Below, one piece after another: positions 44,954 through 56,572 of a DNA stretch of 64,000 nt. The notes beneath the pieces were generated by a model. The model searched no databases. It saw only the letters and a list, made by a program, of their open reading frames with translations, and was not told where the DNA came from. The number at the start of each line of letters is the position of its first letter. Positions within the stretch are counted from its first letter, which is position 1. The DNA is from Massospora cicadina (taxonomy: Eukaryota; Entomophthoromycota; Entomophthoromycetes; Entomophthorales; Entomophthoraceae). The translations under genes were made by a program, and so were the position numbers. The stretch is from assembly GCA_022478985.1 (NCBI GenBank), contig JAKSZP010006688.1:124001-188000 (forward strand). The letters are read 5' to 3'.

Positions 44954-45908
44954 TTGAGCCAAAACTTACCGATGTCAATGCAATCAATGCCTGCTGCCCC
45001 AGCTTGGGGTGGTGGTGCGCTGCCATCTGGCATCTTTTGGCCGCCGCTGAAGTGCGCCCAGGCTGGCTCTGCTAGCCCTCTCAATGCTACCAGGAGTTAT
45101 GTCCCCCCTCAGGACTTAGCCCACCACCTCATCAGCTCTCAGGCAGTGCTCTGGAGCCCTTTGGTGCTCCCACGGAGCAATTTGCGTTTTGGCCTCTGGG
45201 TCAAATATGAGAACCTTTTCCCATACGCAAGCACAGCCATTATTGATATGGCATGGCGGTTTTCAAACCCGCCAGCTTTATTGACTTCTGCCCCTTTAAG
45301 GGGTATTTTGACCTCAGCTTCCGCTCAGAAGCCAATGCAGCAGCAGCCAAGCTGCCATTAATCTTTAAAAAAATTCCTTTTCCCACTGTTCACACCCAGC
45401 TCCCAGATGAGGCCACTTTAGTGGTCCAGTTTGCCGGGTTGCCCTCTTTCCTTTCCCCCAAACGCCTCCACCATGAGCTCATGGAGGGTTTTGTCATTTA
45501 TGGTGCAGATCCCATGTTGCAGTTTGTGGTTCCCAATGGGGTGGATCAGTTGGTAGGGCCTCATGCCTTTGCAATGATCTGCCCATTTCATTGTGACTCT
45601 CACCTCATGATTCCCCCCACACCGTGATCAGATCCACCCCTGATCACCCATTCTGAGCGCACATCAAAAACAGCTGCGCCATTTGCCCCTTGTGCTTTGA
45701 GCTTGACCACTCAAAGTGCAAGTGCCCCACAGTTGCCACTTCTGCTGCATCCACCGCTCAGGGCTCAGGCGCCACCCCGGTGGCTGCCTCACCCCAATTT
45801 TTTGAATGGGGCTTAATCCTCTCACCCCCAACGTCGGGAATTCTGGCGCTGCTTCAAAAGCAGCAGCCAATAAAAATTTATGAAAATTTAAAAATTTTGA
45901 AAATTTGA
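44954..45908 (+). pseudogene. Gag-like ORF1, N-terminal and zinc-knuckle part
   Basis: Starts MSQNLPMSMQSMPAAPAWGG, a Pro/Ala-rich leader, then NLRFGLWVKYENLFPYAS. A frameshift near 45255 leads to MAVFKPASFIDFCPFKGYFD and LSFRSEANAAAAKLPLIF, the RNA-binding-like block shared with the LINE ORF1 at 17841. After a second shift near 45630 comes CPLCFELDHSKCKC, a zinc-knuckle-like cluster. Two frameshifts in 700 bp suggest that it is no longer translated whole. Confidence 0.7.
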
Positions 45909-46675
45909 CTAATTTATGGAATCCTGAGTTAATGGCTGAATCAGTTTCAGCTGAGCTGCCATGGTTGACAGCATGTGGCCAATCAGCTCCAGCCACAGCC
46001 CCAATTCCTGTGGCTGGCCCAGAGCTGGCCAAATCCAATCCATTTGAGGCTCTCAAATGGATTGAGGAGGATGGACAGCCATGCCACGTGAAGCCCAATT
46101 TTGCTTTGGAGGAGTTCTTCGTTGATCCTCCCAAAACACATTCCTGCCATTTTCGTCCAAAAAATGGGTTTCCCATTTATAAAAATATTAACTATATGGC
46201 AGTTGTGGCTGCAGATGCCCCAGCCAACACCCTCCTCCGCCAGCAACTCCATGGGGCAATGGAGCCCCTTGTCAAGGATATTCCTATCCCCAATTTTCCT
46301 CATAGTTTTGAGGAAGATGCAAAGTATGAAATTGAGGAGCTTGCTTTTGGTGTGAGCCATGCTTGTATCAATGCAGCGAAAACTTCTCTTTTTGACCCCA
46401 ATTATCCCCAAACCCAATGGCACATCAAGTCATTTACTTGTGAGCTGGCTCTCATCAAGTTTGCTGAGCATCAATTTGCTCAATATGTTGAGGCAATGGA
46501 CACTGCTGGCCTCATTAACAAAGAAAACCCCCAACTATACTTCCTTATGCCCCATGTCACTGATGCTCCCACCCCAATGCAGTCTGCCATGGTCTGCCAG
46601 CTAAAGTGGCGCCGGACAAAATTTTCCCCAAAGCCTCCTCGCCATCTGATATGGCTTCCTAGGCTGATAACCTAG
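45905..46675 (+). CDS. Gag-like ORF1, C-terminal part, open frame
   Basis: Open for 256 codons (first ATG at 45932). NPFEALKWIEEDGQP near residue 45 is a motif often seen after the knuckle in LINE ORF1. The rest has no domain I recognise: FVDPPKTHSCHF, KNGFPIYKNINYMAVVAADA, LAFGVSHACINAAKTSLFD and FAEHQFAQYVEAMDTAGL. Length and lack of stops make it the longest uninterrupted frame in the window. The frame differs from the preceding knuckle part by one shift. Confidence 0.6.
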   Translation: MTNLWNPELMAESVSAELPWLTACGQSAPATAPIPVAGPELAKSNPFEALKWIEEDGQPCHVKPNFALEEFFVDPPKTHSCHFRPKNGFPIYKNINYMAVVAADAPANTLLRQQLHGAMEPLVKDIPIPNFPHSFEEDAKYEIEELAFGVSHACINAAKTSLFDPNYPQTQWHIKSFTCELALIKFAEHQFAQYVEAMDTAGLINKENPQLYFLMPHVTDAPTPMQSAMVCQLKWRRTKFSPKPPRHLIWLPRLIT

Positions 46676-47274
46676 GGGCTATATTAGGAAATTTTTAATC
46701 TATGATAATCCCTTTGTTTGGCCCATTTGCAAATAAAGATGCGTGGCGGCTCCCCCTTTTGGGTTGGGCACCACTAGTACTAAAAAATGAGAGTATTTTG
46801 CAGTAATAAACCTAGCAATAGGTATTAGTTGTATCAGTTCAAAGGCTGAACTGAGGTGGAAAATAATTGGTGAGATTGCGTGCTTGAATGTGGCTAGGAG
46901 ATGCCCTAGAGGTACAAATACTGGCGCCTGGCTTAAAGAATAATTATCAAATAAACTAGTCTAAAAAACATTTATTTTATTTATTTCTCTTTCCAGTTTT
47001 TATTAAGTCACTTTTGGAGAGTGTTGGCAGGATGGGATCTCAGGATCCACAGCTTGCAACTTTGCCTGCCTCAGTTGAAGTTCCTGATTACAGAGGGAAA
47101 ATCAAGCCCAAAATGGCCAGAAAAGTTGGAGCTATTTAGGAATCCTAGTGAGTATCTAAATGGTCAAAATACCATAAGCCACTGGCAAAATTTTAGGATC
47201 ATTTGGCCAAACTTTAGCCTAAATAAGTGTGCAGGAATTATAAAATTTAAGCGAGCAATCTTCAGAATTTCACA

Positions 47275-47401
47275 GGGGCTGATCCCTGATACTTCAGATC
47301 AGGCTCAACCCAAGTTAATGGGGAGCCCAATCTGGCATCCGCCCATAGGTGGGTCATGACCCCTAGTTGGAGCTTCTCCTAATAAAAGGAAAATCCTGAC
47401 A
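47275..47401 (-). repeat. 5' LTR of the TRIM-like element, inner part
   Basis: GGGGCTGATCCCTGATACTT to AAAATCCTGACA, matching 42780-42906. It resumes the LTR cut at 43827. Confidence 0.82.
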
Positions 47402-48581
47402 GAGTCTACTTGCTTTTCTATAAGGTAAAGTATATATCCTAATTTTGTTATTTTTTAAAACCTTAGCATTATATAAATTGGTTCTCCACTTGTTATCTCA
47501 GAAGTAAATTTTGCCTTTATAAGGTAAATATACTTTTATCCAGTATCTAGTGGATATGATATTTCAACGTCTAGATAAAACACTACTAACTCTTATTGTC
47601 GTTACCATGATCAGTTAACCTTGCATCTTATACTATAGGAACCATCCTAAATTTCTTATATCCTATCACTTAATATTTTACTTTTTAAAAAGTGCTGCAA
47701 AAAATTAATATGAATGTAAGAGCAGGTTGATATAAACACAAATTTTCAATCTGCCAGTATAATTATAATTTAAAAGTTGAGTTTTGTTAATCTTAAATAC
47801 TGTAGAGTTCTTATCTAAACAATTTAAAATTCTTATAATTGTATCATCTGATGAGGCAACTTAGAACAAAGTTGCATTGCATTTAGAAAAAGCATGCTGG
47901 TTCTTATAGCTACCACTTTTTTCCTCTAATTTAAACTATATAGCATCTGCTTATAAATCTGCCTATAATAATAGCTCGTTTAAGCACCTATATTAGTGAA
48001 AATTGAAACAGATATGAAGCCATTATATATATGTATGGTAACTTTATAATAAAAGCATAAAAGCTTATAGCTTATCCTTACTATTAACCATTTAGCTCTT
48101 TTAAGAGTGAAAAATTTTATACTAAGTTTATATGTATTCTCAATAAATTCTCTTTAAATAATAATTTACATATTATGTGTAATGATAAAAGGCATATCTA
48201 ACTACAAATGCTTTTGCCTTAGATTGAAACACTAGTGAACCAATTATGCTTCATTTGGGCAAGGAGACAATACTCTAAAAAGATTTTAAAGCCTATAAGA
48301 TACTAACACAGGGTTATAAATTTATTTGATAGTGTAACAGGGATCAATTTCTACTAAGGAAAGTTGAGAATAAACCTCACTTTTTTGTATAAAGCATCTG
48401 CTGCTTTATTTTGAGAAGATAATCCTGTTATTATATCCTCAATTTAATCAAGTGTCTTGAATATACTTACAAACTTGGAAGATCACAAGGCAAAAACATA
48501 AAATAAATGATCATTATGTATGTAAGATATCCTCTTCAAAATTGGGAATTGCTTCCTTGAGCAGTGTAAAAATTTATAGGA
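47402..48581. other. AT-rich sequence without recognised features
   Basis: About 1.2 kb, very AT-rich, with no long frame, tRNA or repeat match that I can see. Confidence 0.6.
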
Positions 48582-49680
48582 TGTTGATTATTTTTGTCCA
48601 ATAACCCTATAAATATATTACTTGCACAGATTTGGGTTTTCTGCAATTCTCCACGTTGTATAATAGTAATTGATATAATTGTTTGATGATAGTATGGCAA
48701 CTATTTTCCATAATTGAATTGAAGTATTAGATTTTGGTCCAACGCTTGGCCAGTATTTTCTCTTGAAATACTTATGATGTCTTAAATAGGAATTAATTCC
48801 CTCATACTGCCTAACTTGATCTACTCTTAGATCCCTGTTTACAGTTTCTTTGGTTTGACACACAGTCAGCAGCAATCCCCAATTTGATTCAGCTTCTTCT
48901 TTGGATCCCCGCTCAGATCCTTACTCTTTATCTTAAAGAGTCTCCCAATTATTGCACACAGCAATAATATCCCTGAAAAATAATAGAACAATTGGATTCT
49001 GATAATTTGTAATATGATGAATTATGATCTGGCAACTTATTCTTATTTATTAAATTCTAGAGAATTTAAAGTGGGGAATTCAACACCCAACCCTCAGTTG
49101 GCACCTTCTTGATGATTTGGCAGCCTTTTTTATTGAATCGCCCATCCTTGTCTCAGCAGCGATGGTCTTCCCCATCCTGGCTAGAATTTCATCATTGACA
49201 TCCTCAAGACTTAAAATGGAATGATTTGGACAATGTGTTTCTAATATTTTCCTCTCAATCCAAGCAAACCAACCATATTTGCAAGTGACCTGCTTAGGTA
49301 ATAGGACTTGTTACCCATTAAGGTGGGTTGCAAACCAACTATTTGATTCACTAGTGCAGGTGGCATCACTCGCCTCACTACTTACTCCTTAAATTCCTAA
49401 TTGGTCAGTGATGAAACTGACCAATCCCAATTGGTACACCTGATAGTTAAAGACTATCAGATGCCCCTATATTGTCAGCAGCTATGCCCAATGAGATCTT
49501 AAGCATTCATCGGGATTGATCCCAAATGGATCTGACCAGGCAAATAACCTAAAAATCCCCCATACATAGTTACCACAAAATCAGGGTCAACCAATTTCCA
49601 ATTCACCTCACATTAGGGAATTATCCCCTAGTGATTCCTGGTAATTTAGCTGGCTGAGAATATGGGCAAAAATCCCAACA
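48582..49680 (-). repeat. Second LTR of family C, minus strand
   Basis: On the minus strand it starts TGTTGGGATTTTTGCCCATA and may end AATAATCAACA. It follows the copy at 10909 over its length, for example GTTGGACCAAAATCTAATAC near 48735 and CCTGATAGTTAAAGACTATC near 49438. The minus-strand frame 48618-48875 is part of the repeat. No matching flank duplication was found and no internal element genes adjoin, so it is a solo LTR or relic. Confidence 0.75.
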
Positions 49681-50662
49681 GGCAGTCAATAACAAAACTA
49701 TAAAAAATCTTTGATAGCTCAGATAGATAAGATACTAATAATATGAATAAAAGACTCTTATTATAAATTACAAGTGATTAACTCTTGAATAAATATACTT
49801 GTGCTGATTTTCTTGTTAGCTATGTTCTGGTATTTGTTTCCCTCAAGGGACATTCCTGGCCATACACATCCTTTGGAAGTTCAGTTTTCTTTGATTCAAG
49901 CTAATCCTTTGAAGGTCATGTTCATAATATTAATAATACTCAATAAAGCCATATTGGCCTAATATTGAGGCAATAACAATTACTTTTTGGTCTGGTTGTG
50001 AATAAAATGCTTTTATGATACAGAGGATTTATGGGTGCAATTTTTGCACTAAATCATCAATAATTCACCTAAAATCAGCCTGATTTGATCTAAACTATAG
50101 CAGATGCTTACAATAGAATAGAAAAAATTCCAAAAGAATAACTAATAGTGATGCCTCCAATTAAGATGGAGGCAACCTATAGTAAAAATCACTATTATAA
50201 TTTAATTAAAATTTTAAATTGTAAAAGTATTTCCAATTTTACTAGAGTCAGTATAGTAAAAATCAAATAAGTATATAATAACAAAATGTTATATTCAATT
50301 AAATAAGCATGCAACTAAATTGAATGCTACAAATCTCTTTTAAGTACTAAGGTGGTGTTTTAAAAAAGTATTAAACTATGCCATCATGACCCTGATTAAA
50401 TTAGTTTATTTTTAGTGCTGCTAAATTGGGAAACATAAGAGAACCACTTAAGATAAAAAAAATCATGTGGCTTTTGAGGTAAGCTATAACATTAAAATAT
50501 GCTGACTATTTGGAAAGAATATAAGAATCTACAAATAAGTTGATGAATCACACGATAGTTTTCGTTGAAAGTTTTACTATTAGTATCAACTATTAAAATC
50601 TGACACAGGGCAGAGACAGAATGATTTTATGTGTTGCTTTGATCATAGTTTTCAACTAATAA
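49681..50662. other. AT-rich sequence without recognised features
   Basis: Nothing coding or repeated was recognised in this stretch. Confidence 0.6.
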
Positions 50663-50666
50663 TTAA

Positions 50667-50947
50667 CCCTTTCAATGATATGACGCATATATGCGTCCAA
50701 AAAATGGGGTGATGTAAATCTAAAAACGCATATATGCGTCCAAAAACCGAGGGGTATGTAAATCTAAAAACGCATATATGCGTCCAATTAAAATGAGATT
50801 TATATAAATTTATTTTCAAAATTTATCGAATATTCGTGTTACAACAAGGACCAAAATGAGCTCAAAAAGAGTGAACATCGGCTAAGAAATTCGTGCCAAA
50901 TTTAAGGCCAAAAAACGGATGATTTTTTTTGAAAATGACTGAAAGGG
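50667..50947. mobile_element. piggyBac-type MITE, 281 bp
   Basis: Ends CCCTTTCA and TGAAAGGG are inverted copies and the element is flanked by TTAA on both sides (50663-50666, 50948-50951). TTAA targets with CCC/GGG ends are the signature of piggyBac-like transposons. The interior holds three copies of a palindrome with a 44-bp period and no transposase frame. Confidence 0.85.
50682..50784. repeat. 44-bp tandem units with palindrome ACGCATATATGCGT
   Basis: Copies at 50682-50697, 50726-50740 and 50770-50784, each followed by CCAA. The spacer GATGTAAATCTAAAA is repeated. The first is a 16-bp perfect palindrome. It lies just inside the left end of the MITE. Confidence 0.88.
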
Positions 50948-50951
50948 TTAA

Positions 50952-52183
50952 GCGGCTAGGCTTGTATGACTAAAGCTAAATCATATTTGGATCTATTTTG
51001 AAGGTTATATAAGGTGTCTACTTGCCAGATATTTTAAGCTTGTAGTATTTTTAAATATGGAGAAGGGATGCTAACAATATTATAAAGCTTATGTAAGTGT
51101 CAAAGATATATATTAAGATATCCTGTAGTATCTCTCAGCTACATGGCTGTTATGAATTGTTAACGTTAATAAATTTTATAGAAAATGAACTTCTTTATAT
51201 AAGTCTTTTTCAAGCCAACTTATTATCTATATCCGACTTTAAGAACTCTGATGCTATGACTATTATAGAAAATTTAGCCTTGCTATGGCTTGTTCACTCT
51301 TTATCATTGGGCCAGGGTTTACTACACGAAGCTAGTAAAATTGTTACAATACTTTTTAGAATCTTATATTACAGACATAGTATATGCACAAAGGACCCAG
51401 CTTAAATTTATCTTATTTTATGGCCAACCACTTGGCTGCTATTAGAACTTCTTTGCTGCCCATTATCATAAACTTGTACATTATAAACTGATCGTATAAA
51501 ATAATGCAGCAATATATAATAAGCCAAGTAATCATAATTAGTATACACTTTTTTAGCTTATTGCAGATAATAGATAAAAGAGAAAAGTTCTACTGTCACA
51601 AACAGTAAAATAGTGGATAACAAAAACTAGATGGTAATTGACATCCGTTTATATTTAAAAACTCAAGAAAGGTAATCAACATAACAGTTAACCTTGCAAA
51701 AATCTAGATGATTACCAATAGAGATTGTCACAATATGCTAATTAATAAGGCAATCTTTCAGGCGCTTTTGCTAAAAATCATCAAAAGTTATAAAACTGAG
51801 AATTCTACATTCAAGTTCGCATACAATTGCAAATAAGCTATGCTACATTATCACAGATAACAAAGATTTGACATTTACTCTTAATATACTCTGCAAACCT
51901 GTATAATTAGACATCACCTAATTTTATTGTTAAATTAAGTTGATATTAACCTTAAACGGTAAAAATACATGCATAGCTTAAAAGAAAAACTAAGATTTTT
52001 GGTGAACCATAGAAGATTACAAAAATAACCAATAATATAAAATTTAGTTTGATATACTTTACAGTATTGACTTGCTGTATGCGCGAATTTCGAGAGTAAG
52101 CAAAGAGTGCTTCCAAAGAGCTTATCAATGAAGGCTTATGACGGCACGGATGCTAATTACGTTAGCAAGTTTTTTAAAACAAA
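50952..52183. other. AT-rich region downstream of the dehydrogenase
   Basis: Contains one open frame of 102 codons (51097-51405, plus strand) with no recognised domain and AT-driven composition (many Ile, Leu, Ser). It may be chance. The 3' untranslated region of the dehydrogenase must lie at the right end. Confidence 0.55.
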
Positions 52184-53550
<1,367 letters not shown>

Positions 53551-54227
53551 CTATAAATAAAGATGTGTCGTTTTTAGTAGCTAGGTGAAAACAGGCAAAG
53601 TATGTTTTAAGAAAAAGGAAGCGAAACAAGGTTAGGGAGTGAGTTTGTTTTGTAAGAAATGTTTTAAAGAGTAAATGTTTTTGGTTTTTAGTATGTAAAG
53701 TTTTTATACAAATCTGACAAAACGTTTAAAATTTCATGCCAAAATTAGTTTTTTGATAAAGCATCTTATAAAGCAATAGAATAAAACGTGTTTAATAAAA
53801 TAAAGACCAAAGTTAAAGCTGGGAAACCCCTTCAAAAATCAACTACTGTCAAAAGGTCACAAAGCATAAACTGAATATATTTTTTAAAGAGTCACATGAA
53901 CTATAATGAGTATTAAGAACTAGTTACTTGATTTGCCGTCGACATAAGATAATTTTAATCAAAATAAAGATGTGCACGCCGATTAAGGAATAAGTTGGCT
54001 CAGGGTTGTAGGAAATCTATTCTTTAGTAAATGTCTCGTATTAATATAATACTTTTATTATCCTCCTGCCCTAATAAACAATATAATACTTTTATTGCAA
54101 GTTGGCATCCATCATTTTACCAGATTCGTCATGATTTAGTTGGCTTTTTAGTTGAATTCTTCTCAAGATTTTAAAGTGGTAAAGTGGAATACAATACGAA
54201 AAAGGAAAATCAACTGTTAATTTTATT
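53551..54227. other. Upstream region of the dehydrogenase
   Basis: Intron 1 must end at 53551 (minus strand TTTATTTATAG, with a branch-site-like TACTAAAA about 25 nt upstream). I found no convincing ATG exon or TATA box. Otherwise AT-rich, featureless. Confidence 0.5.
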
Positions 54228-54502
54228 CGAGGTGGGCCGACCTGGGGACGATACCGCACCGATTAGGGAAGTGAAGAAAATGGGAAAGGAGGATAAAACC
54301 CGGAAAACCTCCATGCGCGGTGTATGATAGGCCAGGAACTCCATGGACCGCCTTTGCTATTCGCTATCTCGGTTCGGGGCATTGGCGCGCAAAACCAACA
54401 CAGTCAAAATCGTCCCCTACCCAAAGTCCATTACCGGGATCGAACTCGGGAGGCAGTGGTAGAGGGTCCATACTCTACCACTGGGGTATCCTCCCTTAGG
54501 GA
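54228..54502 (-). mobile_element. tRNA-derived SINE-like element
   Basis: A GC-rich island in AT-rich DNA. On the minus strand its head has an A-box-like TACCCCAGTGGTAGAG and a B box GAGTTCGATCCC (54436-54447), spaced as in a tRNA. It does not fold into a proper cloverleaf. AGTGGTAGAG and CTCTACCACT (54455-54464, 54473-54482) form a perfect 10-bp hairpin. A 200-bp non-tRNA body follows. Known SINEs have this layout. No duplication was recognised and copy number is unknown. Confidence 0.55.
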
Positions 54503-54923
54503 AATCAATTGTTTTTAGACTAACTACATTATGCGGCTTTACTCGCAGATGATATTGAACTAAAGTTGATTTCTTTATTTAAACTTTTGTATAAGAATTA
54601 TCAATATGATTCTAACTCTTTGAGATTTAAAACACGTAAGTTTATTAAAGTTTGTAAAGATAGATTCAAATTATATATATGCAAAAAGCTACTTTATATT
54701 GCTATAAGAGGATGATTTGGATGATGTATATGATTTCCAATTTTAAGATGCTCTAGAAATCTTTATTAGAGAACAAAATAGTTTTCTAGAGTCAAACGTA
54801 TATGATACATTAGATCATCCAATTATACACTTAACATTACTTCATATTATTTTCTGCATAGAAATTTTATAGTAGGTTATCTTTCATATACACAATTTAA
54901 TTTAACTTTTTATAAAAGAATTT

Positions 54924-54974
54924 GGTATGCAGTAAAGATGACTCCTCCCTCAGGTTATGATAGTCTAGTGCTAA
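54924..54974 (+). mobile_element. 51-bp 3' fragment of the second LINE family
   Basis: Contains AGTAAAGATGACTCCTCCC and ends AGTCTAGTGCTAAA, corresponding to the last 50 bp of the 1.9 kb element. Flanked by the 10-bp perfect repeat AAAAGAATTT (54914-54923, 54975-54984). Because the repeat begins with A's, the exact right border is ambiguous. Confidence 0.6.
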
Positions 54975-54984
54975 AAAAGAATTT

Positions 54985-55293
54985 TCTGTCACCCTATAAT
55001 TTTATATTATAATATGAGCCACCAGTAATAAAATTAATATATGAGATTAAGTAAACAGTAAACCAGTGATAAATAATTATGTAGGTCTTAGGTGTTCTTA
55101 TTTAACTTGAGTATAATTTCCTTAATGCACATGATAGTAACACTTATTTATACTAGGAGTAGTATAAGGGTAACTATTACTTAAAAGTACTACAGTTAAA
55201 ATAAGCAGTTTACATATAGTACAATTTTTATCAAACAGTCAGAAATAATTTTTAAATACTCAAGCAACTGTGTAACAGGAAACTGAGTGAAGG
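54985..55293. other. AT-rich intergenic sequence
   Basis: No feature recognised. Confidence 0.6.
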
Positions 55294-55296
55294 TGT

Positions 55297-55940
55297 AAGT
55301 CTAGGGGAACGTCCCCTCTACTTGGACCAGGTGGCATTCCATTTCCCAACCAAAAAAGGTATAATAAGGCCTGCTACCCACTCATCTCCCAAGGTGACCT
55401 CGCCCATGTGGTGGATGAGTGGTGGGTCATAGCTTACCCTTTGAGTACACAACCTCCTATTATGGTATTAACTTTGGATGAATTGGTACTAAGAATTAAG
55501 GGAATTTGTGTCAAATTTTTGAATAATTGGCAATCACATGGGATAAAAGGGTCAAATGTGTCCAATGGCAATGAGCCTTCAGAATCATGGCCTGACATCC
55601 CAAAACCCTTGGAAACAAAGCCTGATAGATGTGTTCTTTTGGCAAATAAAGTATCTAGTGTTGAATCTTTACAAAGCTCACCTATGGCATCAGGCCATTA
55701 GGTAATTTTGCTTTCAGTTTGAAACCCTATATAAAATAATCAAAATCTTTGTCCAATGAATCTTGCTTGGTCAAATGGATGTCAAAGCAACTGGGATCAG
55801 GGCGTTTGGGCAACCCAAACCCATTCCTGACCTCTTGGGACCACTCCTATATGGGGTGGCCTTGGGAGGTTCACATTGCCCATTGGGTGAGATGCTGTCA
55901 TGCTAATCATCAGAACTGCAGTAAATCTGCATTTTAGGCA
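55297..55940 (+). pseudogene. LTR-encoded ORF, G copy
   Basis: Protein wording follows the E copies despite DNA divergence: SLGERPLYLDQVAFHFPTKK, then after one frameshift near 55390 QGDLAHVVDEWWVIAYPL and LTLDELVLRIKGICVKF, a diverged middle, and after further shifts QLGSGRLGNPNPFLTSWD, YMGWPWEVHIAHWVRCCHAN and HQNCSK. Conservation of the tail with its Cys/His cluster in a different frame from the middle argues for past coding function rather than chance. Confidence 0.55.
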
Positions 55941-56572
55941 TCCTTGGATAAACTGACAATGACTCAGACCACTGAAATCTTTTGAAGTTGGTTCCAAGTA
56001 AGTCTGTTTCCCCCGTGCTCAAAGTTTTCTGGGTTAGGTCAAATCTCAAGGGCCCCAATCCCATGCTTTTCTAATCTATTCCCTAAATTAATTTGTCTAT
56101 TTAAGCAGTTGTAACACACTGAAAAAATTTATGTTACTTCTTTTATTTTTAAATTCAATAAAAATTTTCACACACTCAGAATTATTTGATTAAGTTCAAT
56201 TTTTTCTTTGCTAAACCCCCATTACATCTGCAATGTAGCCCCACGGGCCTCATATTGACTGGGTTATCCCAGTCATGTTATTAACTTTGATCCTCACTGG
56301 ATTCACTTGGGCCTATTGTGTCAAGGACTTTATGGAATTTTCCCCAATCTCGCCACTCCCTATGCCCAGGCTATTAGCCCTGGAGCTGCAACAGCTTGAT
56401 TTTTTGCCAGGTTGTTTTTTAAATTTGCAGCATGTTGGTGCTCTGTTGTTACTTATCTCCCAGTACAATTATTTATTTTTCAAGCAGCAATGCCCTTGCA
56501 TTCTGTCTCACCTTTTGGGTGCTTTTGTATTCCAACTAACAGGCCAGTCTAAACTTCATCTGCCACTCCCCT

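Larger units (their letters stand above)
44878..46786 (+). mobile_element. ORF1-only LINE (half-LINE), 1.9 kb
   Basis: Flanked by the 16-bp direct repeat ATGAGAGTATTTTTCA (44862-44877) and ATGAGAGTATTTTGCA (46787-46802). A short leader (76 bp) is followed by a Gag-like coding region and a 3' end with AATAAAGATGCGTGGCGG, GGGTTGGGCACCAC and TAGTACTAAAAA. There is no endonuclease or RT. It ends exactly like the 24-bp and 51-bp fragments, so it belongs to the same retroposed family and needs RT in trans. Confidence 0.8.
43828..47274. repeat. Solo LTR of about 1.5 kb, itself interrupted by a LINE
   Basis: Starts TGTCAGATTCTG and ends CAGAATTTCACA, which are inverted copies of each other at 10 of 12 positions. 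Flanks GAGGC (43823-43827) and GGGGC (47275-47279) match at 4 of 5. Without the LINE (44878-46786) and its extra duplication it is about 1.52 kb. It contains three 165-bp tandem repeats. No second LTR or internal genes were found. Confidence 0.7.
42363..47401 (-). mobile_element. Short non-autonomous LTR element (TRIM-like), minus strand
   Basis: LTRs at 42363-42906 and 43400-43827 plus 47275-47401 (split). Internal part only 493 bp. On the minus strand a primer site (TGTTGCTTACTACAGGGG) follows the 5' LTR and a purine tract (GGAGGGGGCTC) precedes the 3' LTR. Flanks TAGTC (42358-42362) and GAGTC (47402-47406) match at 4 of 5. No pol genes. The shared primer site suggests mobilisation by A/D/F-type elements. 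Confidence 0.8.

Noticed and set aside
46733..46786. Hairpin followed by CTAG-T, like a Helitron 3' end
   Set aside because: The shared sequence continues through TACTAAAAA in all copies and insertions have 10-16 bp duplications, which Helitrons do not make.
50682..50784. CRISPR-like spaced repeats
   Set aside because: Only three palindromes with near-identical spacers inside a MITE in a eukaryotic sequence.
51097..51405. 102-codon plus-strand frame in AT-rich DNA
   Set aside because: No domain, no repeat copy, composition driven by AT content; kept only as a remark.
53551..53585. AATAAAGATGTGTCG and TTTTTAGTAGCTAG near the dehydrogenase, resembling the LINE 3' end
   Set aside because: The two halves are in opposite relative orientation and the TACTAAAA is explained as the branch site of intron 1.
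54430..54500. Functional tRNA gene on the minus strand
   Set aside because: D, anticodon and T stems do not pair properly despite good A and B boxes.
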